Below are positions 1-6,035 of a stretch of DNA of 13,261 nt, piece by piece (the stretch's first letter is position 1; every line of letters starts with the position of its first letter). Location: assembly GCA_002394465.1 (NCBI GenBank), contig DGTU01000090.1, positions 1 to 13,261 of the forward strand, given 5' to 3'. Under the pieces are notes generated by a model, which saw nothing but the letters and a program-made list of their open reading frames with translations, was not told where the DNA came from and made no database searches. The stretch is from Treponema sp. UBA4328 (lineage in GTDB: Bacteria > Spirochaetota > Spirochaetia > Treponematales > Treponemataceae). The translations under genes and the position numbers were made by a program.

Positions 1-295
1 CAAGAACCTTTGCTTCTTCTTCAATTTGAACAGCAAGCTCGCGAGTTGGGGCTAAAATCAAACACTTTTTACCTGCATTCTGCTCCTTGAGCATCTCTCC
101 AATTACTGCAACAAGATACGCACAGGTTTTTCCAGTACCAGTCTGAGACTGAACATACAAATCAGGGCCTTTAGCGCCCTCGTTAGATTTAGAAGCCTTA
201 ATAACCTGTTCCTGAACCGGCGTACAAACTTCATAACCGGCGGCTTCAATACCCTTCTGGAGTCTTTCATCAAGACCAAATTCTGTGAATTCCAT
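1..295 (-). CDS. DEAD-box ATP-dependent RNA helicase, N-terminal part (cut by window edge)
   Basis: An RNA helicase that uses ATP to unwind or remodel RNA duplexes in the cytoplasm. The first 98 residues are present. They show the Q motif (F6, then TPVQEQ at 25-30), the Walker A/motif I SQTGTGKT at 50-57 and motif Ia PTREL at 83-87, the fixed order of DEAD-box proteins. The DEAD, SAT and C-terminal helicase motifs lie beyond the left edge. The start is the ATG at 295, which opens MEFTEFGLDE and has a purine-rich AAAGGAAA ribosome site about 5 nt upstream. The gene follows the Crp/Fnr gene on the same strand, separated almost wholly by a palindromic repeat. The subfamily (RhlE, DeaD or CshA type) cannot be told from this part. 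Confidence 0.93.
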   Translation of the reverse strand, partial: MEFTEFGLDERLQKGIEAAGYEVCTPVQEQVIKASKSNEGAKGPDLYVQSQTGTGKTCAYLVAVIGEMLKEQNAGKKCLILAPTRELAVQIEEEAKVL

Positions 296-309
296 AAGAT
301 TTCCTTTTG

Positions 310-368
310 GCTGGGCGTTCCCACTCGCTACCGCTCGTTCAGCCTGCGGCAACTTCGGGGCTCCCAGC
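310..368. repeat. Palindromic GC-rich intergenic repeat, copy 1 (short form)
   Basis: This fills most of the 74-bp gap between the regulator and helicase genes. Outer arms GCTGGG (310-315) and CCCAGC (363-368) are perfect complements. The interior is GC-rich and non-coding. On the + strand it shares ordered blocks with the minus strand of the element at 12925-13022: an opening GGGCGT, then TCGCT..CGCTC, then GGCAACT..CGGGGCT, then CCC. Shared blocks in the same order indicate one repeat family. The repeat begins directly at the regulator's TAG stop and ends a few bases before the helicase ribosome site. Confidence 0.7.
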
Positions 369-369
369 G

Positions 370-1026
370 CTAACGCATTTTCAATCGTTCTTCATCCAGA
401 ATTTCAATTTTTCCGCGTCCCAGACGCACAATTCCTTCTTCAGCAAGATATTTTAATGTTTTTGTAACGACTTCACGTACACTGCCGATCTGTCCTGCAA
501 GTTCTTCATGCGTAATTGAAAGAACTGAACTTTTCCGGCGCAGCATTTCTTCCTGCAGTGCCAGTGCAATCCTTCTGTCTATTTTCATGAACAGAATCTG
601 CTGTATTGTCCACAGAACTTCCGAGAATTTTTCGGTGGCATTTTTGTATATGTAAAGGCTTACGAGGGGATTTTCTTCTTCAACTTTATGCAGGACAGCA
701 GAAGGAATCATGCAGACTTCAGTGTCTTCTGCGGCTTCAATCAGTACATCAAATACAATCGAATCCATCAGGCACGATGCAGACAGCACGCAGATTTCGC
801 CTGCTTCAACCCGGTAGAGGGTCACTTCGCGGCCTTCTTCAGAAACACAGTAAACGCGCAGGGCACCGCTGATTACTGCCATAATTCCGTGACAGCCTCC
901 GTCAGACCGGTGAATAAGTCTGCCCTGCTCAAAAACTTCAGTCCGTAAATTCTGCTTCATAAAAGCGGACTGAGAAGGCGTTAAATCTTTCCAGAATGAA
1001 AAAAAGTTTTCAGGAGAATTCTGCAT
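370..1026 (-). CDS. Crp/Fnr-family transcriptional regulator
   Basis: A 218-residue cytoplasmic DNA-binding regulator of normal length for the family. Residues about 25-115 form a cNMP-binding-like beta-roll (GALRVYCVSEEGREV at 54-68, GEICVLSASC at 76-85), about 120-160 a dimerisation helix, and about 168-212 a winged helix (THEELAGQIGSVREVVTKTL, 172-191). The beta-roll lacks the usual cAMP-binding arginine-serine pair, so cAMP is unlikely to be the effector. There is no FNR-type N-terminal cysteine cluster, although the sensory domain has cysteines at 45, 60, 79, 85 and 105. The ATG at 1026 is preferred over an in-frame TTG at 1029: neither has a ribosome site, and a TATAAT box ends 7 nt before the ATG, suggesting a leaderless message. 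The target genes and the ligand are unknown. Confidence 0.9.
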   Translation of the reverse strand: MQNSPENFFSFWKDLTPSQSAFMKQNLRTEVFEQGRLIHRSDGGCHGIMAVISGALRVYCVSEEGREVTLYRVEAGEICVLSASCLMDSIVFDVLIEAAEDTEVCMIPSAVLHKVEEENPLVSLYIYKNATEKFSEVLWTIQQILFMKIDRRIALALQEEMLRRKSSVLSITHEELAGQIGSVREVVTKTLKYLAEEGIVRLGRGKIEILDEERLKMR

Positions 1027-1033
1027 CAATTAT

Positions 1034-1063
1034 ATTATAGCATAAAAAAAGCTGCCTTTTCAG
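1034..1063 (-). promoter_or_regulatory. Promoter of the Crp/Fnr gene, predicted leaderless
   Basis: A perfect -10 box TATAAT lies at 1034-1039 on the minus strand, 7 nt before the ATG at 1026, so transcription should start at or next to the start codon. The -35 region is weak: CTGAAA at 1058-1063 with an 18-bp spacer. It lies inside the loop of the terminator of the upstream symporter gene. No Shine-Dalgarno is present. Confidence 0.6.
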
Positions 1064-1068
1064 GCAGC
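1044..1068 (-). terminator. Rho-independent terminator of the symporter gene
   Basis: On the minus strand, GCTGCC (1063-1068) pairs with GGCAGC (1051-1056) across a 6-nt loop and is followed by seven T residues (1044-1050). It starts about 10 nt after the symporter stop codon. Its T-tract runs straight into the promoter of the downstream regulator gene. Confidence 0.88.
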
Positions 1069-1078
1069 CTTTAAGTTT

Positions 1079-2629
1079 TTACTGTAATTTAGGGAATCTG
1101 TTGAAATAAGATTTTGTTTCTTTTGCAACTATTCCGCTGAGCACAATAAGTGAAATACAGTTCGGGATGGCCATAAGACCGTTGAAGATATCAGCAATCG
1201 TGAATACGGCATTTACGGTAAAGTAAGGACCGATTGCAATTGCAGCGATATAAATCAGGCGGTAGATGAATACGAGCTTCATGCGGCCGTTTGTGATGTA
1301 TTCGAGACATTTTTCTGAGTAGTAGTCCCAGCCCAAAATCGTTGTGAATGCAAAGAATGCGAGGCAGAGCATGAGGAGGAACTGAACTGAAACGCCGTCA
1401 CCGCCGAGGTCGAATGAGAGGGCTGCCGCAGTGAGCTGAACGCCCTGGAGATTCTCTGAATTGAAAGAAGGGTTGCAGAGTGCGATTACGATTGCAAGAC
1501 CAGTCATAGTACATACGATAAGGGTATCGATTACGGTTCCTGTCATGTTTACAAGACCCTGTTCAACAGGTTCGTTTGTCTGTACCGGAGCTGCTGCGAT
1601 TGGAGCGGAACCGAGGCCTGCCTCGTTAGAGAAGATACCGCGTGCAACACCTTTCTGCATTGATTCAGTAACCTGCTTGATGGTCCATCCTATGGCACCA
1701 CCGGCTGCGGCCTGGAATCCGAAAGCTGACTTGAAGATCAGGGCAAAAGCTGCAGGAATCTGAGTTGCATTCATGATCAGTACGGAAAGTCCGAGGAAGA
1801 CATAGATGATTGCCATTGCAGGAACAACTTTTTCAGCAACCTTTGAAATGCGTTTGAGACCGCCGAGAATTACGAGGGCTGCACAGGCTGTTACAACGAT
1901 GCCGCCGATAACGGTTGCCAGGGTATATACATGTGCCAGGGATTTGACGGCGCCGGCATCAGAAACAGTCGTAGCAAAAAGTGTTGAAATGCCGTCTGCT
2001 CCGAGGCTTGAAAGGTATTCAGCGCCTGATACAAAAATTGTTTTTCCTGTTTCGAGAGCAGGTCCGAATGCGAAGACAACGTTTGATGCCTTAGGGTCAA
2101 AAGCCATGTTTACTGCGGATGTGATACCGTTGATCTGAGTCATTGTACCGATACCGAGAAGACCTGCGAGGACACCGAAGACTGCAAAGAGGATTGCAAG
2201 CCACTTCCATTTGCTTCCCATACCTTTTTCGATTGTGTAGAAAGGACCGCCGAGAACGTGGCCGTCAGCTTTTACTTCACGGTATTTGATTGCAAGCATA
2301 CATTCAGCATATTTTGTTGCTGTTCCGAGAATTGCAGCAATCCACATCCAGAAAAGAGCACCAGGACCTCCGGCAGCAATTGCAGTTGCAACACCGACAA
2401 TGTTACCTGTTCCGATTGTTGCAGAAAGTGCAGTACAGAGGGCTGAGAAGCCTGAAAGTTCACCGTGACCTTCATTTTCCTTGAAGATTGATTTGAATGC
2501 ACGTCCAAGCTTTGTAAACTGAAGTCCGCGCGCACGGATTGTAAGGATCAGACCCGTTGCAAGAATGAGGACGATGGTCGGGATACCCCAGACATAGCTG
2601 TTGATTTCGTCAAGGATTTCGTTAAACAT
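1079..2629 (-). CDS. Sodium:alanine/glycine symporter (AGCS family)
   Basis: An inner-membrane secondary carrier expected to import alanine or glycine with sodium ions. The 516-residue protein is highly hydrophobic, with about ten or eleven membrane segments. Family hallmarks are TIGTGNIVGVATAIAAGGPG (71-90), the following ALFWMWIAAILGTATKYAE, and GVARGIFSNEAGLGSAPIAA (327-346). A stretch of roughly 50 residues around 176-232, between two membrane segments, appears extra compared with the usual family length of about 450-480; it is probably an extracytoplasmic loop. The ATG at 2629 has a good AGGAG ribosome site, and that site lies in a 9-bp inverted repeat with sequence further upstream. The gene is divergent from the HisA fusion and has its own terminator. 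Confidence 0.95.
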   Translation of the reverse strand: MFNEILDEINSYVWGIPTIVLILATGLILTIRARGLQFTKLGRAFKSIFKENEGHGELSGFSALCTALSATIGTGNIVGVATAIAAGGPGALFWMWIAAILGTATKYAECMLAIKYREVKADGHVLGGPFYTIEKGMGSKWKWLAILFAVFGVLAGLLGIGTMTQINGITSAVNMAFDPKASNVVFAFGPALETGKTIFVSGAEYLSSLGADGISTLFATTVSDAGAVKSLAHVYTLATVIGGIVVTACAALVILGGLKRISKVAEKVVPAMAIIYVFLGLSVLIMNATQIPAAFALIFKSAFGFQAAAGGAIGWTIKQVTESMQKGVARGIFSNEAGLGSAPIAAAPVQTNEPVEQGLVNMTGTVIDTLIVCTMTGLAIVIALCNPSFNSENLQGVQLTAAALSFDLGGDGVSVQFLLMLCLAFFAFTTILGWDYYSEKCLEYITNGRMKLVFIYRLIYIAAIAIGPYFTVNAVFTIADIFNGLMAIPNCISLIVLSGIVAKETKSYFNRFPKLQ

Positions 2630-2632
2630 TTT

Positions 2633-2686
2633 TAACTCCTGTAAATTGATTGTTTCTATACATAGAATATCGGAAGTCAGGAGTTA
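2633..2686 (-). promoter_or_regulatory. Inverted repeat able to hide the symporter ribosome site
   Basis: Reading the minus strand, TAACTCCTG (2678-2686) is followed 36 nt later by its perfect complement CAGGAGTTA (2633-2641), which contains the symporter's Shine-Dalgarno sequence just before the ATG. Inside the loop, TTCTA and TAGAA (2654-2667) can form a smaller hairpin. If the transcript begins upstream of 2686, the 9-bp stem would block translation. The transcription start is not clear: several weak -10-like boxes (TATAGA, TATTCT) lie nearby, and some would leave out part of the upstream arm. Confidence 0.45.
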
Positions 2687-2743
2687 TTTCTATAGTTCGG
2701 CAGGTATGCTTTAGTGCTATATTTTCTTCTGACTAAAATTAAC

Positions 2744-2772
2744 TTCTCACATATATCTTTTTTCGCTATAAT
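2744..2772 (+). promoter_or_regulatory. Promoter of the HisA-HisIE gene, predicted leaderless
   Basis: A -35-like TTCTCA (2744-2749), a 17-bp spacer and a perfect -10 box TATAAT (2767-2772) precede the ATG at 2780 by 7 nt. No Shine-Dalgarno lies between or upstream; the bases before the ATG are TCCTTTT. Transcription should start at about the A of the start codon. Confidence 0.65.
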
Positions 2773-2779
2773 TCCTTTT

Positions 2780-4081
2780 ATGGTAATCGCTTCAATCGAC
2801 ATGAAAGACGGACATGTTGTCCAGCTCAAAAACGGAAAGGATCTGGTTCTTCAGAGAGACGATACTGATTCTTTGATTTCTGATTTCAACAAATACGGTG
2901 AGGTTGCAATCATCGACCTTGACCAGGCACTCCGCAATACAGACGAAAAAGGCAACACAAAAAATACGCCGCTTCTTAAATCCCTGCTCAGACGGGGAAA
3001 CGTTCGCGTCGGCGGCGGAATCCGTGACGTAAAAAAAGCCCGCGAACTCATTTCGCTTGGTGCCGAAAAAGTAATCATCGGTTCGGCTGCATGGAATCCT
3101 TCTCCAAAGGCCGGCGAGTCAGTTCTCAACGAAGAATTTTTGAAGGAACTCTGCGAAAAAATCGGAAAACAGCGCGTAATTATTTCAGTTGATTCGATTA
3201 AGGGAAAGATTGCCGTAAAAGGCTGGACAGAAACAGTCGATATTCCGCTGATTGAAGGTGCCCGCCAGGCTGAAAAATACTGCTCGGAGCTTTTGTTCAC
3301 CTGTGTCGAAAAAGAAGGCTGCATGCAGGGAACTGATATGGATGCATGTAAGGCTCTTCGTGAAGCCGTAAAATGCCGTGTTGTTGTTGCGGGCGGCGTA
3401 AACACTCTCGAGCAGATTGTAGAACTTGAAAAGCTCGGCTGTGACGTTCAGCTCGGAATGGCTTTGTATACCGGAAAAGTAAATCTCAAAGACGCTTTTA
3501 TCGGCTGTCTTAATTTTGAAAAAGTTGACGGAATGATTCCTGTAATCGCTCAGTCACCGAGCGGCGAAGTCCTTATGATGGGCTACTCTAACAGGGATGC
3601 ATTCGAAAAATCATTCGACAGCGGAAAACTCACTTTCTTCAGCCGTACACGAAACTGCCTTTGGACCAAGGGCGAAACAAGCGGACATTTCCTTGAACTC
3701 ATCAAAATGCGCGCTGACTGCGACCGTGACACTGTTCTGGCTACTGTATTCCCTCATGGGGGAGTCTGTCACACAGGAAGCTATACCTGCTTTGGAAGCG
3801 AAGCAGACGCAAAGTCAAACCTTGAGCGCCTTTACGGAACGATTGCAGAAAGATTTGCAAATCCTCGTCCGGGAAGCTACACCGCAACCCTCGATGCAAA
3901 ACGCGTACGCGAAAAGGTCATGGAAGAAGCCGAAGAACTCTGTGATGATGCTGATTCAAAAGACGAAGTCATCTGGGAAGCAGCGGATTTGCTTTACTTC
4001 GTGAGCGTCCTCATGTATAAGGAAGGCGTTACCTGGCAGGATGTCTACAACGAACTCGACCGCCGTCACAAGGAAAAATAA
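2780..4081 (+). CDS. hisA: Trifunctional HisA-HisI-HisE histidine biosynthesis fusion
   Basis: A 433-residue fusion of three histidine enzymes. Residues 1-about 245 are the HisA (beta/alpha)8 isomerase: catalytic D7 in MVIASIDMKDG, GGGIRD at 78-83, ISVDSIKGKIAVKGW at 135-149 and VVAGGV at 202-207. Residues about 250-345 are HisI, PR-AMP cyclohydrolase: FSRTRNCLWTKGETSG (287-302), metal ligands in DCDRD (313-317), and CHTGSYTC (330-337). Residues about 348-430 are HisE, PR-ATP pyrophosphohydrolase: LYGTIAERF, the helical KVMEEAEEL (379-387) and EAADLLYF. Together they would carry out steps 2, 3 and 4 in order. HisIE fusions are common; HisA in front of HisIE is unusual. The open frame extends upstream to 2714, but the HisA fold starts at the ATG at 2780, which sits 7 nt after a TATAAT box. 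HisD is encoded 3.4 kb downstream. Confidence 0.95.
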   Translation: MVIASIDMKDGHVVQLKNGKDLVLQRDDTDSLISDFNKYGEVAIIDLDQALRNTDEKGNTKNTPLLKSLLRRGNVRVGGGIRDVKKARELISLGAEKVIIGSAAWNPSPKAGESVLNEEFLKELCEKIGKQRVIISVDSIKGKIAVKGWTETVDIPLIEGARQAEKYCSELLFTCVEKEGCMQGTDMDACKALREAVKCRVVVAGGVNTLEQIVELEKLGCDVQLGMALYTGKVNLKDAFIGCLNFEKVDGMIPVIAQSPSGEVLMMGYSNRDAFEKSFDSGKLTFFSRTRNCLWTKGETSGHFLELIKMRADCDRDTVLATVFPHGGVCHTGSYTCFGSEADAKSNLERLYGTIAERFANPRPGSYTATLDAKRVREKVMEEAEELCDDADSKDEVIWEAADLLYFVSVLMYKEGVTWQDVYNELDRRHKEK

Positions 4082-4111
4082 AAAAAGGGAACTGCCATTG
4101 AGACAGTTCCC
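4080..4111 (-). terminator. Terminator of the DUF5666-like gene
   Basis: On the minus strand GGGAACTG (4104-4111) pairs with CAGTTCCC (4087-4094) over a 9-nt loop, followed by seven T residues (4080-4086). The T-tract overlaps the stop codon of the convergent His fusion gene. On the + strand no T-run follows the hairpin, so it should act only for the minus-strand gene. Confidence 0.85.
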
Positions 4112-4131
4112 CGGACAAAAAAGGAAGAATA

Positions 4132-4608
4132 TTATTTAGCGTTTGAAAGGTCACGCTCACGCTTAGTTGTATTTTTTGTTATAAAAATAGCTGAAGCGTC
4201 GATTGTTTTTGTTCCGCTGTTGAATTTTGTTACGAGAGCCCATGCTCCGTTGTTGATGTCAGAAAGTTCTGCGTTCGGGCCGTTAGACTGGCGTTTGTCA
4301 TCATCAGCGATAATGATTTTTGTGAATGGAGAAACCTTAACTTCTGTTTCCCTTCCGTCAGAATTCAGGATTCTTACAGTACCTGCCTTTACGTTTACCT
4401 GTTTTACAACGCCAAGAACAACTTCATTGTTGTGTACGAACATTCCTGGAACGCCGCCGAACTCCGGACCTCTTGCTTCATTGCGCTCATTTCTGTCATT
4501 GCCTTTTGCCGGACCTTCTGTTCTTTTCATGCCCTGTGCAAAGATTACTGAAGTTGAAAGAACTGCGGCAATCAAAAGTGCCGAGATTTTTTTGACTGAT
4601 TTTTTCAT
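4132..4608 (-). CDS. Secreted DUF5666-like protein
   Basis: A 158-residue exported protein. Residues 1-24 are a signal peptide (MKKSVKKI, hydrophobic core, VIFA before QG). Residues 25-55 are a charged, low-complexity linker rich in R, N, E and G. Residues about 60-145 form a small beta-rich domain (VLGVVKQVNVKAGTVRILNS, TEVKVSPFTKIII, AWALVTKF) that resembles DUF5666-type OB-like domains, usually a turn-rich strand pattern ending in 'control of a value'. The ATG at 4608 has an AAGGAG ribosome site, with a small GCCAC/GTGGC hairpin just upstream. It is divergent from a second secreted protein that leads a two-component operon, so it may be a regulated target or a partner of that system. The molecular function is unknown. 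Confidence 0.82.
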   Translation of the reverse strand: MKKSVKKISALLIAAVLSTSVIFAQGMKRTEGPAKGNDRNERNEARGPEFGGVPGMFVHNNEVVLGVVKQVNVKAGTVRILNSDGRETEVKVSPFTKIIIADDDKRQSNGPNAELSDINNGAWALVTKFNSGTKTIDASAIFITKNTTKRERDLSNAK

Positions 4609-4622
4609 AGTTAAGCTCCTTA

Positions 4623-4635
4623 GCCACCATGTGGC
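4623..4635 (-). promoter_or_regulatory. Small hairpin before the ribosome site of the DUF5666-like gene
   Basis: GCCAC and GTGGC flank a 3-nt loop and end two bases before the AAGGAG ribosome site in the 5' leader of the minus-strand gene. It could stabilise the message or keep the ribosome site open. It is short enough to be chance. Confidence 0.3.
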
Positions 4636-4753
4636 ATTCGTTAGTTAGTAAAGCGGATATCAACGTTCGCTTTTGTATATTTAACCTCCGGACAGACGCC
4701 TGGTTACCGGAATTCGTGAAAAAAAATTTAAGGGATTTCTTAGATAAAATAAC

Positions 4754-4782
4754 TGTAAATTTTTAACCTTCTACTATAGAAT
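4754..4782 (+). promoter_or_regulatory. Candidate promoter of the secreted-protein/two-component operon
   Basis: A -10-like TAGAAT (4777-4782, five of six consensus bases) ends 7 nt before the ATG at 4790. The -35 partner is poor (TGTAAA at 4754-4759, 17-bp spacer). No ribosome site is present upstream of the start. The spacing matches the other predicted leaderless promoters in the window. An 11-base element shared with the divergent side lies in the spacer (4759-4769). Confidence 0.4.
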
Positions 4783-4789
4783 TATGTGT

Positions 4790-5383
4790 ATGAAAACGGC
4801 GGCAATCTGCCTTCTGACTGTATTTTTAGCGTCCTCACTTTTTGCGGATGACCCGAGACACCACGGTCCGAAGCCTCAGCCGGGAGATGAGCTGCCACCG
4901 CCACCGCCTGCTGCTGAAGGCCAGAACAGGAACCGTCCTGATGAATTTAAGGGTACAGGACTACCGCCGCCGGACTTCAGGGAATCACGGAATTTCCGCG
5001 GAAGAAGGGTTCCGGACGTAAAGGATGCATTCTCAATACTAAATATAAAAAGCGGAAAGATTAAGAACGGAGTAATAAGCATCGACGTTTTTTTCAATCA
5101 GGGAATCAATCCGCTGAGCGTGAAAACCAGTAATATTTATATAAACGGCGAACAGCTCAAGGAATCTGCCGGTTACATGTTCAGCAGAAACGGAAATACC
5201 TTAAGGCTCACTTTTGTTGCTCCGGAAGGGGATTTTTCCGTTAAAATTGAAAATATAGAATCTTTTAAGGGTGACAAGCTTGCCCCTGCCGAATTTACCG
5301 GAATATATGAGGGCAGCAGCGTCACAATAAAACCTGTTTCAGGAGACGGAGGTACAAAAGATGACAAAAATTCTCATAATTGA
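4790..5383 (+). CDS. Secreted proline-rich protein with C-terminal beta-sandwich-like domain
   Basis: A 197-residue exported protein of unknown function. Residues 1-19 are a signal peptide (MKTAAICLLTVFLASSLFA, likely cut before DD). Residues 20-75 are disordered and rich in P, R, N and G, with a run of proline at 36-40. Residues about 78-183 are beta-rich (ISIDVFFNQGINPLSVKTSN, IYINGEQL, NTLRLTFV) and resemble an Ig-like or CopC-like sandwich. The frame opens at an ATG at 4784, but the ATG at 4790 gives a cleaner signal peptide and fits a -10 box 7 nt upstream. The last 23 bases overlap the response regulator gene and contain its ribosome site, so the three genes form one operon. It is probably a ligand, accessory sensor or structural envelope protein of the two-component system. 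Confidence 0.83.
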   Translation: MKTAAICLLTVFLASSLFADDPRHHGPKPQPGDELPPPPPAAEGQNRNRPDEFKGTGLPPPDFRESRNFRGRRVPDVKDAFSILNIKSGKIKNGVISIDVFFNQGINPLSVKTSNIYINGEQLKESAGYMFSRNGNTLRLTFVAPEGDFSVKIENIESFKGDKLAPAEFTGIYEGSSVTIKPVSGDGGTKDDKNSHN

Positions 5384-6035
5384 AGACGATGAAGGCATTT
5401 CAGACTTTGTGAATCTGGAACTTCAGCACGAAGGATACGAAACAGTTGTTGCAAAAACCGGACGTGAAGGTCTTGAAAAATTCGAATCTGAAAACCCGGA
5501 TCTGATTCTTCTTGATGTAATGCTTCCTGAGATAAACGGGTTTGAGGTTCTCAGGCGCATCCGAAAGACATCAAATGTTCCTGTAATTCTTGAAACTGCA
5601 CGCGGTGAAACAATCGACAGGATTAACGGCCTTAATTCCGGGGCAGATGATTATATCCCGAAGCCTTTTGACATTGAGGAGCTTCTTGCACGAATAAATG
5701 CCGTCTTAAGGCGCGTAACTGCCGATCATTCGCAGGTAAGGATAAAATTCAGGGACATCGAAATGAACATCGATTCCATGACCGTAACCGTAAAGGGCGA
5801 GCCGCTTTCTTTTTCAAAGACTGAGTTCATGATGCTCAAGCTCTTCCTTGAGAATCCGGAAAAAGTCATGAGCCGTGATGATATCATCGATGCAATCTGG
5901 GGCAAGGGACATTTTATTGACATTAATACGGTTGACGTTTACGTCGGCTATCTGCGTTCAAAAATAGACCAGCCGCTCAAAGCTGAATACATCAAGACTG
6001 TCAGGGGAACCGGCTATAAGATGACGAATTCATGA
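5361..6035 (+). CDS. OmpR/PhoB-type response regulator (ArlR-like)
   Basis: A 224-residue cytoplasmic regulator. The receiver domain (1-118) has the acidic pair D9/D10, phosphoacceptor D52 in LILLDVMLPE, T79 and K101 in YIPKPFD. The C-terminal winged helix (about 128-222) has FSKTEFMMLKLF at 151-162, SRDDIIDAIWG and TVRGTGYKM at 213-221, typical of OmpR/PhoB DNA-binding domains. In overall wording it recalls ArlR-type regulators (PFDIEELLARI). The start has a GGAGG ribosome site at 5348-5352, inside the end of the preceding gene. The stop codon overlaps the kinase start (ATGA at 6032-6035), so the two are probably translationally coupled. Target promoters are unknown; the divergent secreted-protein region just upstream is the first place to look. 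Confidence 0.96.
   Translation: MTKILIIEDDEGISDFVNLELQHEGYETVVAKTGREGLEKFESENPDLILLDVMLPEINGFEVLRRIRKTSNVPVILETARGETIDRINGLNSGADDYIPKPFDIEELLARINAVLRRVTADHSQVRIKFRDIEMNIDSMTVTVKGEPLSFSKTEFMMLKLFLENPEKVMSRDDIIDAIWGKGHFIDINTVDVYVGYLRSKIDQPLKAEYIKTVRGTGYKMTNS

Noticed and set aside
103..324. 73-codon minus-strand frame over the helicase start
   Set aside because: It is the wrong frame; the frame starting at 295 carries the DEAD-box motifs.
1027..1029. TTG start for the Crp/Fnr gene
   Set aside because: One codon upstream of an ATG that fits the leaderless spacing equally well; no ribosome site supports either, so the ATG is simpler.
2714..2779. Upstream extension of the HisA fusion frame
   Set aside because: It adds a non-homologous hydrophobic leader, crosses the TATAAT promoter, and HisA normally begins at the ATG at 2780.
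2851..3405. 184-codon open frame antisense to the His fusion
   Set aside because: Shadow of a well-supported gene, with low-complexity composition and no ribosome site or recognisable domain.
4087..4111. Terminator for the His fusion on the + strand
   Set aside because: The hairpin is followed by CGGACAAAAAA, not a T-run, in that direction; it fits only the convergent minus-strand gene.
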